A DNA stretch of 31,873 bases from JAFLUQ01 sp964551215 (GTDB lineage Bacteria > Bacillota > Clostridia > UMGS1883): contig CAZKBV010000010.1 in the NCBI GenBank assembly GCA_964551215.1, forward strand, positions 1 to 31,873, in the 5' to 3' direction. Each line of letters starts with the position of its first letter. Positions within the stretch are counted from its first letter, which is position 1. Shown piece by piece: positions 15,505 through 23,273 of the stretch. A program made the position numbers and the translations under genes. The notes below the pieces were generated by a model, which searched no databases, had not been told where the DNA came from, and saw nothing but the letters and a program-made list of their open reading frames with translations.

Positions 15505-15533
15505 AATTTTGCAAAGGAAAGGAATTTTGCAAA
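15505..15533 (+). repeat. 18-bp-period duplication at the M23 gene ribosome site
   Basis: AATTTTGCAAA occurs at 15505-15515 and 15523-15533, bracketing the purine-rich ribosome site. The second copy ends at the start codon of the M23 hydrolase gene. An upstream inverted pair AGCCTTT/AAAGGCT (15458-15488) has only three or four T after it and may be a weak attenuator between ftsX and the hydrolase. Confidence 0.55.
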
Positions 15534-16741
15534 TGAGCAAGAATATAAATAAAAACGAAAAGGCTTCGGGCGGCGTGAAAAAGAATATCAAGCGCGCGGT
15601 TGCGGCCATATGCGCCGTGGCTGTGGCCTTGGGCTTTCTTTTGTTCAGTCTCGCTCCGGCTTTCAGCGCGTCGGCCTCCGCTGTCGATGACGCGAAGGCG
15701 GCAAGGGACAGCGCGAAAAAAGAGCTTGATGACATCAAAAACGAAAAAGCCGATTTGGTAAGCGAATTCGCGAACTTTGACGCTCAGCTTACCGCCGCCG
15801 AGGATAAGGTGGCGGCGCTTTCCTCCGACATAGAAGCGACCGAATCGGAGATTGAAAATAAGGAAAAGGAGCTTGAAGAGGCTCAAAAAAATACGGACGC
15901 CTACAAGGAAGAATTTAAAAAGCGCGCGAGAATAATGTACGAAAACGGCAGCACCTCATATCTGGAGGTGCTTTTCGGCGCAAAAAGCTTCAGCGACTTT
16001 ATTGAAAAGATTGAAATAGTGGGCAGTATTGTCAGCTACGACCGAGAGGTTTTGAACAGGTTTGTGGAAAACCAGCTTGTAATCAAGAACGCGAAAAACG
16101 AAAAGGAAGCTCTGCTCCTAAAGCAGCAGGACGACATGAAAAGCCTCGAATACCGCAAGGAGGAGCTTCAGGTGCTGTTGGAAAAGCAGCAGGCGCTTAT
16201 AGAAAAAATAACTCAGGACGAGGGGCTTGCGCAAAAGGCCCTGTCCGCCGCCGAAAAGAAGTACGAGGAGGAGCAGAGAAAGGCCCAAGAGGAAATCGAC
16301 CGGCAGCTCGCGCTAAAGAAAAATCAGCCCGTAAACTCAACCTATAGCGGCGGTAAATTTGCTTGGCCCGCTCCCTCCGGCACGGGAATATCAAGCTATT
16401 TCGGCTACAGGAAGCACCCGATAACGGGAACAACGCGCTACCACAGCGGAATAGATATCCCCACGGCCTACGGAACGAATATTATCGCGGCGGAGGCCGG
16501 AACGGTGATTGTCGCTAAGTACGAGTCCGGCTACGGAAGGTACGTGGTTATAAATCACGGAAACGGATATACCACCCTTTACGGCCATAACAGCCAGCTC
16601 CTTGTATCGGTGGGGGATTCTGTCTCAAGAGGTCAGGTCATAGCAAAGGCCGGCTCTACGGGAATGTCCACCGGACCTCACTGTCATTTTGAGGTGAGGT
16701 ATAACGGAGTGCGGCAAAATCCTCTCAATTATTTAAATTAA
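15533..16741 (+). CDS. Murein hydrolase activator, coiled coil plus M23 domain
   Basis: A 402-residue exported protein. It has a basic N-terminus, signal/membrane segment (about 22-48), a long heptad-rich coiled coil (about 50-260) and a C-terminal M23 (LytM) endopeptidase domain. The zinc site is complete: H304 and D308 in HSGID, and H383-C-H385 near the end. Thus it should be an active peptidoglycan endopeptidase, unlike degenerate EnvC proteins. Its layout matches hydrolases controlled by FtsEX (CwlO/PcsB/RipC in function, although PcsB and CwlO use other catalytic domains). ATG at 15533 is preferred over in-frame TTG codons further upstream because of the MSKN start and the AAAGGAAAGG site. 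It lies 78 nt after ftsX in the same operon. Confidence 0.92.
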   Translation: MSKNINKNEKASGGVKKNIKRAVAAICAVAVALGFLLFSLAPAFSASASAVDDAKAARDSAKKELDDIKNEKADLVSEFANFDAQLTAAEDKVAALSSDIEATESEIENKEKELEEAQKNTDAYKEEFKKRARIMYENGSTSYLEVLFGAKSFSDFIEKIEIVGSIVSYDREVLNRFVENQLVIKNAKNEKEALLLKQQDDMKSLEYRKEELQVLLEKQQALIEKITQDEGLAQKALSAAEKKYEEEQRKAQEEIDRQLALKKNQPVNSTYSGGKFAWPAPSGTGISSYFGYRKHPITGTTRYHSGIDIPTAYGTNIIAAEAGTVIVAKYESGYGRYVVINHGNGYTTLYGHNSQLLVSVGDSVSRGQVIAKAGSTGMSTGPHCHFEVRYNGVRQNPLNYLN

Positions 16742-16766
16742 GTATGGGCTTAAATTAAGTATAGGC
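16733..16766 (+). repeat. 17-bp tandem duplication over the M23 stop codon
   Basis: TTAAATTAAGTATGGGC (16733-16749) is followed directly by TTAAATTAAGTATAGGC (16750-16766), one mismatch. The first copy contains the stop codon TAA at 16739-16741 and the second repeats it outside the gene. Confidence 0.85.
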
Positions 16767-16767
16767 C

Positions 16768-16863
16768 GCCTCTAAAGCTCCCGCCTGAAAAAACGCTCAT
16801 AATTGCGGCGCCCGCAGGCCCCGCCCTACGGTTAGCTTTCTTTTGGAAACGGTTTTTAGAGGC
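16768..16863 (+). promoter_or_regulatory. Long-range inverted repeat between M23 and ctp genes
   Basis: GCCTCTAAA (16768-16776) pairs with TTTAGAGGC (16855-16863), enclosing 78 nt that contain further GC-rich partial stems. No promoter was recognised inside. The structure ends 31 nt before the ctp start codon. It might protect an RNA end, modulate expression of the downstream genes or be the remains of a palindromic repeat. Confidence 0.35.
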
Positions 16864-16893
16864 GCCGTTAAATTTGACAGTGAGGTGCTTTTA

Positions 16894-18078
16894 TTGAGCA
16901 GCAAAACCAAAATAGTATTTTCCGTTCTGATAACATTTTCCCTTACTTGCTTGCTTTTTACGGCGGTTTTGGGAAGGCTGGGACTCAGCGCGGGAGGAAG
17001 CGGCTTTAAACGCCTTGACGCGGTGGCGGCCATAATTCAGCAAAATTATATCGGAGAATTCGACCGTGACGCGGCTGAGGACGCCGCTATAGAAGCTATT
17101 GTCGCGAGTATAGGCGACCCGTATTCGGTGTATTACGACGGGGAAAGCGCCTCGTCGTTTATGAATACCGTCGAAGGCTCCTATGTGGGGATAGGCGTTG
17201 AAATTTACGCTGACCCTCAGACGAAGGATATTGTGGTAATTTCCGCCTATGACGCAAGCCCCGCAAAGAAGGCGGGAATGAAAAGCGGCGATATTATCGT
17301 GGCGGTAGACGGCGAAAGCTATAACAGCGAAACCCTGAACGAGGCCGTTTTGTATATGAAGGGGGCCCATTTGGAGGAGCCTGTAAACACTCCCCTTACC
17401 GTAACCGTTAAGCGGGGAGAGGAATTTATCGACATGGAAATGTTAAGAGAAGAAGTGGACCTTTACCGCATAGGGCAAAAGGATGTGGGCGACGGGCTGC
17501 TTTATTTGAGGTATACGGGCTTTTCCGAGGATTCGGCCAAAAAGCTCGGAGATATACTTGAAACCGCCGACGAAAAGTACAAGGGGATTATTTTCGATTT
17601 AAGGGAAAATCCCGGCGGCGATTTGGACGCGGCGGTGGAAATCTGCGATATGTTCCTTGACGACGGAATGATAATGTATACCGAGGATAAAAACGGCAAC
17701 CGAAAAGAGCGCAATGCCCATGAAGGCTCCTGCGGCCTGCCGCTGGCGGTGCTTGTGGACGGAGGCTCGGCCTCCGCCAGTGAAATTTTCGCCGGTTGTA
17801 TTCAAGCTCGCGGCCGCGGAATCATAATCGGAGAAAAAACCTACGGCAAGGGCGTAAGCCAAGTGGTTTACTCTCTGGGAGACGACCCTTCCGAGGACGG
17901 TGTGGTCAAAATTACGGGGCTGAAAAATTACCGCCCCGACGGAATATGGCTTAACGAAGCCGTAACACCCGATATCGAAGCGGAAAATAACGCGACACTG
18001 GACGAATACGGCAATATTGTTTTTGACGCTGAGGGCGATAAACCCTTGGCGATAGCCATCGAAGAACTGAGTAAATGA
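16894..18078 (+). CDS. S41 carboxy-terminal processing protease (CtpA/CtpB-like)
   Basis: A 394-residue exported serine protease. It has an N-terminal membrane anchor (about 4-28), a PDZ domain (about 85-185, YVGIGVEIYADP and SGDIIVAVDGE) and an S41 core. The catalytic set matches CtpB spacing: S294 in GGSASASE, K319 and Q323 in GKGVSQ. Such proteases trim exported proteins; in several bacteria they process wall hydrolases or signalling proteins, and the adjacent M23 enzyme and DacF homologue make wall factors plausible substrates. The start is TTG at 16894 (MSSKTKIVF), with GAGGTG (16882-16887) upstream; an earlier in-frame TTG at 16843 lacks a site. The stop is followed by a 16-bp-period duplicate. 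The gene lies 27 nt ahead of the dacF-like gene. Confidence 0.93.
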   Translation: MSSKTKIVFSVLITFSLTCLLFTAVLGRLGLSAGGSGFKRLDAVAAIIQQNYIGEFDRDAAEDAAIEAIVASIGDPYSVYYDGESASSFMNTVEGSYVGIGVEIYADPQTKDIVVISAYDASPAKKAGMKSGDIIVAVDGESYNSETLNEAVLYMKGAHLEEPVNTPLTVTVKRGEEFIDMEMLREEVDLYRIGQKDVGDGLLYLRYTGFSEDSAKKLGDILETADEKYKGIIFDLRENPGGDLDAAVEICDMFLDDGMIMYTEDKNGNRKERNAHEGSCGLPLAVLVDGGSASASEIFAGCIQARGRGIIIGEKTYGKGVSQVVYSLGDDPSEDGVVKITGLKNYRPDGIWLNEAVTPDIEAENNATLDEYGNIVFDAEGDKPLAIAIEELSK

Positions 18079-18092
18079 AAAACTGAGTAAAT
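18065..18092 (+). repeat. Tandem duplication over the ctp stop codon
   Basis: AACTGAGTAAAT occurs at 18065-18076 and 18081-18092 (period 16). The first copy runs into the TGA stop at 18076-18078 and the second supplies an out-of-gene TAA plus the A/G-rich ribosome site used by the next gene. Confidence 0.8.
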
Positions 18093-18105
18093 AAGGAAAA
18101 TACCT

Positions 18106-19479
18106 ATGAAAAAGTTTATTGTTTTTTTACTTGCTTTTGCCCTTGGTCTTCCGGCGGCTTATGCCGAAGGCGGCGATGGCGGCGAAGATAAGGATAATGT
18201 CAGGTTTTCAGCCCTTTCCCCATACGTTTTGTTCATGGATATGAACACGGGGCGGGTGCTGTACGAAAAAAACGCCGATGAAAAAATATATCCCGCCAGT
18301 ACGGTGAAGATAATGACGGTGGTGCTTGCGCTGGAAAACTGCAATCTTGAGGATAAGGCCACCGCGGGGCAGGCCGCCTTGGACAGCGTTCCCGACGGCG
18401 TAACGACGATGAACCTTATGCCCGGAGAAAGCCTGACCGTCCGTCAGCTTATTTACGGCGCGATGCTGGCTTCGGCGGCGGACGCGACCAATGTTTTGGG
18501 CGAGGCCGTAAGCGGCAGCGTGGGGGAGTTTGTCAAGCTCATGAACAAAAAGGCGAAGGAGCTTGGCATGAATGATACGAACTTTTCAAATACCCACGGC
18601 GAACACGACGACAGAACCTACACCACAGTTAGGGATATGGCCGTTTTGGCGAGATACGCCATGGAAAATCAGGATTTTCGGGAAATTGTGAAAACCGACC
18701 AGTATACCATACAGCCTACGGAGAAGTATAAGGAGGAGCGCAGCCTTGTAAATTCCAATTACATGGTGAGTCGGGTGAAGCGTTCGGACTATTACTATTC
18801 AAAGGCCATAGGAATAAAGGCCGGATACACTCAGGAGGCCGGAAGCTGTCTTATCGAGGCGGCAAAAAACAATGACATGGAGCTTTTGGCTCTCACCTTC
18901 GGCTCCTCAACGGTGGACGGCAAGGCTCAGGGCTATGTGGACTGCAAGAATTTCTTTGAAACGGCCTTTAAAAATTATAAAACGAGAATCATTGTTTCCA
19001 AGGGAAAGCTTTTGGATCAGATACCGATAAAAAACGCGAAGCGGGCCGGTCAGGTGCTTCTTGAAGCGGAAGAAAATCTTTATTACATATATCCGATAGA
19101 CGAGGAAAGCGCCGACGAAACCTTTGAAATTACCCGAGCGGATTACGTTAAGGCTCCCGTGAAAAAGGGGGACGTCATAGGTTCGGTTGAATATTTTTAC
19201 GACGGCAAATCCGTCGGCACGGTGAATCTTGTCGCGGACAAGGACTATAAATTTGACGCGATTTCCTTTGTCGGAGAAGGAATTGTGAGGGTAGTAACCT
19301 CGCCGTTGTTCATAATCGGCTTAATTGCCGTTATCTTTATTATAATTTACGTGTGCGTGAAGAAGCGGCGCAAAAGGCTCCTTCGGCAAAAGCGTATGCG
19401 TGAGCGGAAAAGACGGGAAGCGGGAAGGCTTCTTTCGGAGGATAACAGCGTCGGCGCGGGCAAGCGAAAGGACGAATAG
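18106..19479 (+). CDS. DacF-like D,D-carboxypeptidase homologue, degenerate motifs
   Basis: A 457-residue low-molecular-weight PBP (S11) homologue. It has a signal peptide (1-20, ending AYA), a penicillin-binding domain and a C-terminal beta domain. Near 393-417 comes a membrane segment and then a strongly basic cytoplasmic tail (KKRRKRLLRQKRMRERKRR). The SxxK motif is present (S65-T-V-K68). The SxN motif reads S123-A-A125 and the KTG box reads K238-A-G240, both confirmed in the nucleotides (TCG GCG GCG; AAG GCC GGA). In typical enzymes those Asn and Thr residues help bind and turn over the peptide, so activity may be altered or lost. ATG at 18106 with AAGGA 8 nt upstream. Last gene of the cluster, with a terminator 58 nt after the stop. 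Confidence 0.9.
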   Translation: MKKFIVFLLAFALGLPAAYAEGGDGGEDKDNVRFSALSPYVLFMDMNTGRVLYEKNADEKIYPASTVKIMTVVLALENCNLEDKATAGQAALDSVPDGVTTMNLMPGESLTVRQLIYGAMLASAADATNVLGEAVSGSVGEFVKLMNKKAKELGMNDTNFSNTHGEHDDRTYTTVRDMAVLARYAMENQDFREIVKTDQYTIQPTEKYKEERSLVNSNYMVSRVKRSDYYYSKAIGIKAGYTQEAGSCLIEAAKNNDMELLALTFGSSTVDGKAQGYVDCKNFFETAFKNYKTRIIVSKGKLLDQIPIKNAKRAGQVLLEAEENLYYIYPIDEESADETFEITRADYVKAPVKKGDVIGSVEYFYDGKSVGTVNLVADKDYKFDAISFVGEGIVRVVTSPLFIIGLIAVIFIIIYVCVKKRRKRLLRQKRMRERKRREAGRLLSEDNSVGAGKRKDE

Positions 19480-19536
19480 CTCCGAAGGAAGGTGGCGTTA
19501 AATAATAGCCTATGATAATCGCCTGAAAAATATTGC

Positions 19537-19578
19537 ATAATACCTGAGACGCCGTTGTGGTTTTCAGGTATTATTTTT
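19537..19578 (+). terminator. Terminator of the wall-morphogenesis operon
   Basis: ATAATACCTGA (19537-19547) pairs with TCAGGTATTAT (19564-19574), running into a T-run (19574-19578). Confidence 0.85.
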
Positions 19579-19661
19579 ATTTCGGCCAACCTGTAAGGAG
19601 AGCCGTTTAAGCCGCGCCGCGCTTCGCCACGCTTTATCTTCGGCATTATTTTTCGCAGCTA

Positions 19662-19691
19662 TTGACAAGAAGCCGCAAAAGGTGATATAAT
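19662..19691 (+). promoter_or_regulatory. Promoter of the murJ operon
   Basis: TTGACA (19662-19667), 18-nt spacer, TATAAT (19686-19691). Both hexamers are consensus. It starts what appears to be a transcript of up to nine genes reaching 29240. Confidence 0.85.
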
Positions 19692-19741
19692 AAAGCGTAA
19701 ATAAGATAAGTCGGTTTGTCTCTAAAGGGAAGTGGTTATAT

Positions 19742-21247
19742 ATGAATACGGCGGCCTACGCGCTTATGGTGGCGGGAATACTGCTGGCGAAGGGGTTAGG
19801 CTTTTTCCGTGACATGGTGTTCGCGAAAACCTTCGGCGCCACGGAGCTTACGGATATTTACTTTAATATTTTTACGGTGGTAAATCTGGTGTTTACCGGC
19901 ATCGGAACGGCAATGCAGACCCTTGTTATAAAGCGAATGAACAAAGGGGAAAACGCCCTGCATAAAAAGGAGTTTGTGGCGGGCTTTATCCGCCGGACGG
20001 TTCTAATCCTCCTTGCGGCCACGGCTATTTTGTACATCGGCGCGGCGCCGCTGACAAAATTTTTGGTGCCCGGCATTTCGGAAGAAAATTTCCCGCTGGC
20101 GCTGAAAATAACCTACGTAATGCTGCCAAGTCTTATTTTTGTTGTCGTGGCGTACATTATGTCGGGAGTGCTGCAAAACAACAGGGTGTTTTTTATAACG
20201 TCTATTATGAGCCTGCCCTTTAACGTTATACTTATCGCGGCCTTGTTTTTCCCGAAAATAGACATATTGACCCTCAGCGTCGTAACTACCGTGGGGTGGT
20301 TTTTGCACATTGTTGTGCAGATGCCAAGCTTCTATAAGCTGGGGTACAGGCTTTTCGCCGGGGGGAAAATCTCGAAGGCCTCCGGCAAGGACCGAGAGGT
20401 GCTGCTGATATTTATATCCAATATGATGTTTCAGCTTTGCTTCCTGTTAGACAAAATTGCCGCCAGCGGCAACGACGGTGCGTCCTCCACAATGACCTAT
20501 TCTTCCAATCTGTTTATCACGATTTCCAGTGTGTTCGTGGTGGCTATGAGCAGCGTGGTGTTCCCCTCCATAAGCAAAAACTACGAGGAGGGGAACCTGG
20601 ATTACGTGCGGCGGCTGGTGCAGTACATTATTTTGATAATGCTGGTAATATTTGTACCCTTTATTCTTACGGTGGTGTGCTTCGGGACGAATGTTATAGA
20701 GCTTGTTTACGAAAGGGGAGCCTTTGACCATTCAATGACCGTGCAGACCGCGCTGATGTTCGCGATTTACACCTTCGGCTGCTTGGGATATCTGGCGCAG
20801 GAGCTTTTTAACAAGGTGCTTTATCTGGACGCCAAATATAAATATACGGTTATCGGCACGGCGGCGGTGGTGGCCGCGAACGCCGTTCTCAATACGGCTC
20901 TGGAGCCGAAAATGGGAGTCACGTCGGTGGTGGTGATAACAACCGTGCTTATGAATCTTTATGCCGTAAATGTGGCGTTTGCCATGAGAAAGGTTATCGG
21001 CAATTTCCTTGACAGGGAACTGGCGATAAAGGCCGCTAAGGTTCTTGGGGCGGGAGTGCTGGCACTGGCGGCGTATTTCGCCGGAAAGGCTTTTATGCCG
21101 GCAATGGCGGCGGATAAAATAATGTTCATTGTGCCTTTGGCTCTGTGCGGAGCGGTTTACGTCGCCGCGCTGGCGGCCTTTGGGCTTTTAAAGGATCTAA
21201 CCGGGAAAATATCTACAGTCGGAGGAAATGAAAATGAAGAAAGCTAA
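19742..21247 (+). CDS. murJ: MurJ-family lipid II flippase (MOP superfamily)
   Basis: A 501-residue polytopic membrane protein of the MVF/MurJ family, with about 14 membrane segments. The N-terminal family signature KGLGFFRDMVFAKTFGAT is clear, as are the second-half motifs VVFPSISKNYEEGN and VELVYERGAFD. MurJ flips undecaprenyl-linked peptidoglycan precursor; relatives of the fold flip other undecaprenyl-linked wall glycans. No second murJ-like gene or amj is in the window, so the exact substrate is inferred. Start ATG at 19742; the upstream AAAGGGAAGTGG is a weak ribosome site. It overlaps the DUF5693 gene by 14 nt. Its linkage to a conserved wall-associated unknown supports a role in envelope glycan export. 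Confidence 0.9.
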   Translation: MNTAAYALMVAGILLAKGLGFFRDMVFAKTFGATELTDIYFNIFTVVNLVFTGIGTAMQTLVIKRMNKGENALHKKEFVAGFIRRTVLILLAATAILYIGAAPLTKFLVPGISEENFPLALKITYVMLPSLIFVVVAYIMSGVLQNNRVFFITSIMSLPFNVILIAALFFPKIDILTLSVVTTVGWFLHIVVQMPSFYKLGYRLFAGGKISKASGKDREVLLIFISNMMFQLCFLLDKIAASGNDGASSTMTYSSNLFITISSVFVVAMSSVVFPSISKNYEEGNLDYVRRLVQYIILIMLVIFVPFILTVVCFGTNVIELVYERGAFDHSMTVQTALMFAIYTFGCLGYLAQELFNKVLYLDAKYKYTVIGTAAVVAANAVLNTALEPKMGVTSVVVITTVLMNLYAVNVAFAMRKVIGNFLDRELAIKAAKVLGAGVLALAAYFAGKAFMPAMAADKIMFIVPLALCGAVYVAALAAFGLLKDLTGKISTVGGNENEES

Positions 21248-23273
21248 AACCTACAATGTAATCAAGATAATACTTGCGGCGGTGCTTATCGCGGCTTTGC
21301 TTCCAACGGTTGCGGTCAGGGTGCGCAATGAAAACCGCAATAAAAATATCGTTGTGTCGCTGTTATACAACGACATAAAAATGAAGCTTTCCCAAGACGA
21401 ACTTGACACGGAGCTGGACGAATACAAGAAAATAGGCGTCAATACCGCTACTGTTCAGGAAGAGGATCTCAACTCCCTTATAAGCAGCGGTACCATAACC
21501 TGTATAAAATATAATGTTCTGCTCCACCGCTTTGACAACGAAAGCGAGGAAATGGTTAAGCAGCTCAGCGGGCTGGGCAAAATAAACAATGACAGCTATA
21601 TCCTCATAACCAAGCGCGACTACGGAAAAAGCTTCCTTAAAAAGTGGATTCCCCTTAAGTATTCCCCCGACGAGTACGAGTTTTTTGAAACCGCCGAAGG
21701 GGCGGATATGTACGTGCTTTACAACGGCACGGCGTATACCTACCAAATGTCGGTGGGCTACGACGAAAGACAGCTAAGCTATCTCAGGGACAAGGGCTTC
21801 GAGATAGTGCTTTCCACGCAGGTAAAAAACTACTCCACCCAAGGTTATCTGGAGGAATTCCAGCGGCTTATAACAGAGTACGGCGTTAAGTACCTTATAA
21901 TCAAGGACGACTACCGCCACCCCAAAAAGGAAACCGACGCAAAGGCCAACTACGAGGGGATAAGCGACCTTATAAAAAATAACAATATGACGCTTGTAGT
22001 TACGGAAAACGCCGACCAGCTCAGCAACGAAAAGCCCATAGGCTACGAAACCATATTCAAAAATAACAGCGAACGAGTTATCCGTTCCTATGAAACGTAT
22101 ATAGTTCAGAAAAACGACCCGACGGAGTATATGTTCCGTTACAGCCAATACCTGAACTCCACCATTGACAGAAATATCCGCTTCATAAATGTTACTCAGA
22201 TAACAAACGCCACGGGTTCCCATATGGAGCAGAATAAGCTGACTCAGAAGGCTGTCAAGGCCTATATTGACAAAATCAACACTATGGGCTACACCACGCA
22301 GTCCTTCGACCTGGATTATGATTACAGCGTAAACCGTACCCTTGTAAGCGCGATTGCGCTGATACTTATGGGAATTATGCTTCTCACGATTATCGAGTGG
22401 CTTGCGGGAAGACGCTATAAATTCCTTACGATTCTGGCGGCGGCGGGCTGCGTTTTGGGCGCCTTGGCCACCTTCAAGCTACCGGAGGGTATTGTGCAGC
22501 TTTATCCCAGCCTTTTCGCGGTGCTTGCGCCATGCTTCTGCCTTACGGCGGTGTTTGTGTACGCGAGGGACATGAGGGAAAAGCTCAAAGGATTGCCTTT
22601 CATTATATCCACGGCTGTCTTGGCGCTTTTGCTCCTTTCCGTTTGCGGACTTGTTCAGGGCGCGCTTCTCAGCGGAATAGACTACTATATCAATTTCACG
22701 ATTTTCCGGGGAATAAAGCTGAGTCTTTATGCTCCCATGGTTTACAGCCTGTTTGCTTACTACATGATATTTGTCAAAAAGGAAAACAAAGGCATTATAT
22801 ATGACCTTAACGGGCTTCTCAACGCGGACGTCAAGGTGTACTGGCTTATACTTGTGTGCCTGTTCGCGGCGGTGGGCGTTGTGTATATAATCCGCAGCGG
22901 CAACGTCAACGAAATAAGCTCGGCGGAGGAAACTCTGCGCGACTTTATTACCGAGCATTTCCCCGCCCGCCCAAGAACGAAGGAGTTCTTCGCGTGGCCG
23001 TGTCTTATGCTTTTCGCGTACTACCTGAAGGTGCGCCGGGTGCCTATAGCGTCGTTTGTGTTCGGCGTAGGCGGCTCAATCCTGTTCGCGTCGGTAATAA
23101 ACAGCTTCTGCCATGTGTTTACAAACCTTATCACGATATATATTCGGGTTTACGTGGGCGCGTTTTTGAGCCTGTTTATCTGCGTAGGCGTATACATTTT
23201 CAATAAAATAGTTCTGGTCTTGACGGACAAGGCCTTTGAGAACGGAAAGGCGGCCTATGAAAAGCGGCAATAA
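21234..23273 (+). CDS. DUF5693 family membrane protein
   Basis: A 679-residue protein of unknown biochemical role. It has an N-terminal membrane segment (about 10-28), a large extracytoplasmic domain (about 30-375), then about eight C-terminal membrane segments (WLAGRRYKFLTILAAAGCVL onwards). In Paenibacillus and Clostridia I recall such proteins next to csaB (wall pyruvylation) and related genes; here the partner upstream is murJ, and no csaB is seen. The start at 21234 (MKKAKTYN) is preferred to ATG 21228 because GGAGG (21221-21225) is 8 nt from the former and only 2 nt from the latter. It overlaps the next gene by 17 nt. A role in handling envelope glycans is inference from the neighbours only. 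Confidence 0.8.
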   Translation: MKKAKTYNVIKIILAAVLIAALLPTVAVRVRNENRNKNIVVSLLYNDIKMKLSQDELDTELDEYKKIGVNTATVQEEDLNSLISSGTITCIKYNVLLHRFDNESEEMVKQLSGLGKINNDSYILITKRDYGKSFLKKWIPLKYSPDEYEFFETAEGADMYVLYNGTAYTYQMSVGYDERQLSYLRDKGFEIVLSTQVKNYSTQGYLEEFQRLITEYGVKYLIIKDDYRHPKKETDAKANYEGISDLIKNNNMTLVVTENADQLSNEKPIGYETIFKNNSERVIRSYETYIVQKNDPTEYMFRYSQYLNSTIDRNIRFINVTQITNATGSHMEQNKLTQKAVKAYIDKINTMGYTTQSFDLDYDYSVNRTLVSAIALILMGIMLLTIIEWLAGRRYKFLTILAAAGCVLGALATFKLPEGIVQLYPSLFAVLAPCFCLTAVFVYARDMREKLKGLPFIISTAVLALLLLSVCGLVQGALLSGIDYYINFTIFRGIKLSLYAPMVYSLFAYYMIFVKKENKGIIYDLNGLLNADVKVYWLILVCLFAAVGVVYIIRSGNVNEISSAEETLRDFITEHFPARPRTKEFFAWPCLMLFAYYLKVRRVPIASFVFGVGGSILFASVINSFCHVFTNLITIYIRVYVGAFLSLFICVGVYIFNKIVLVLTDKAFENGKAAYEKRQ

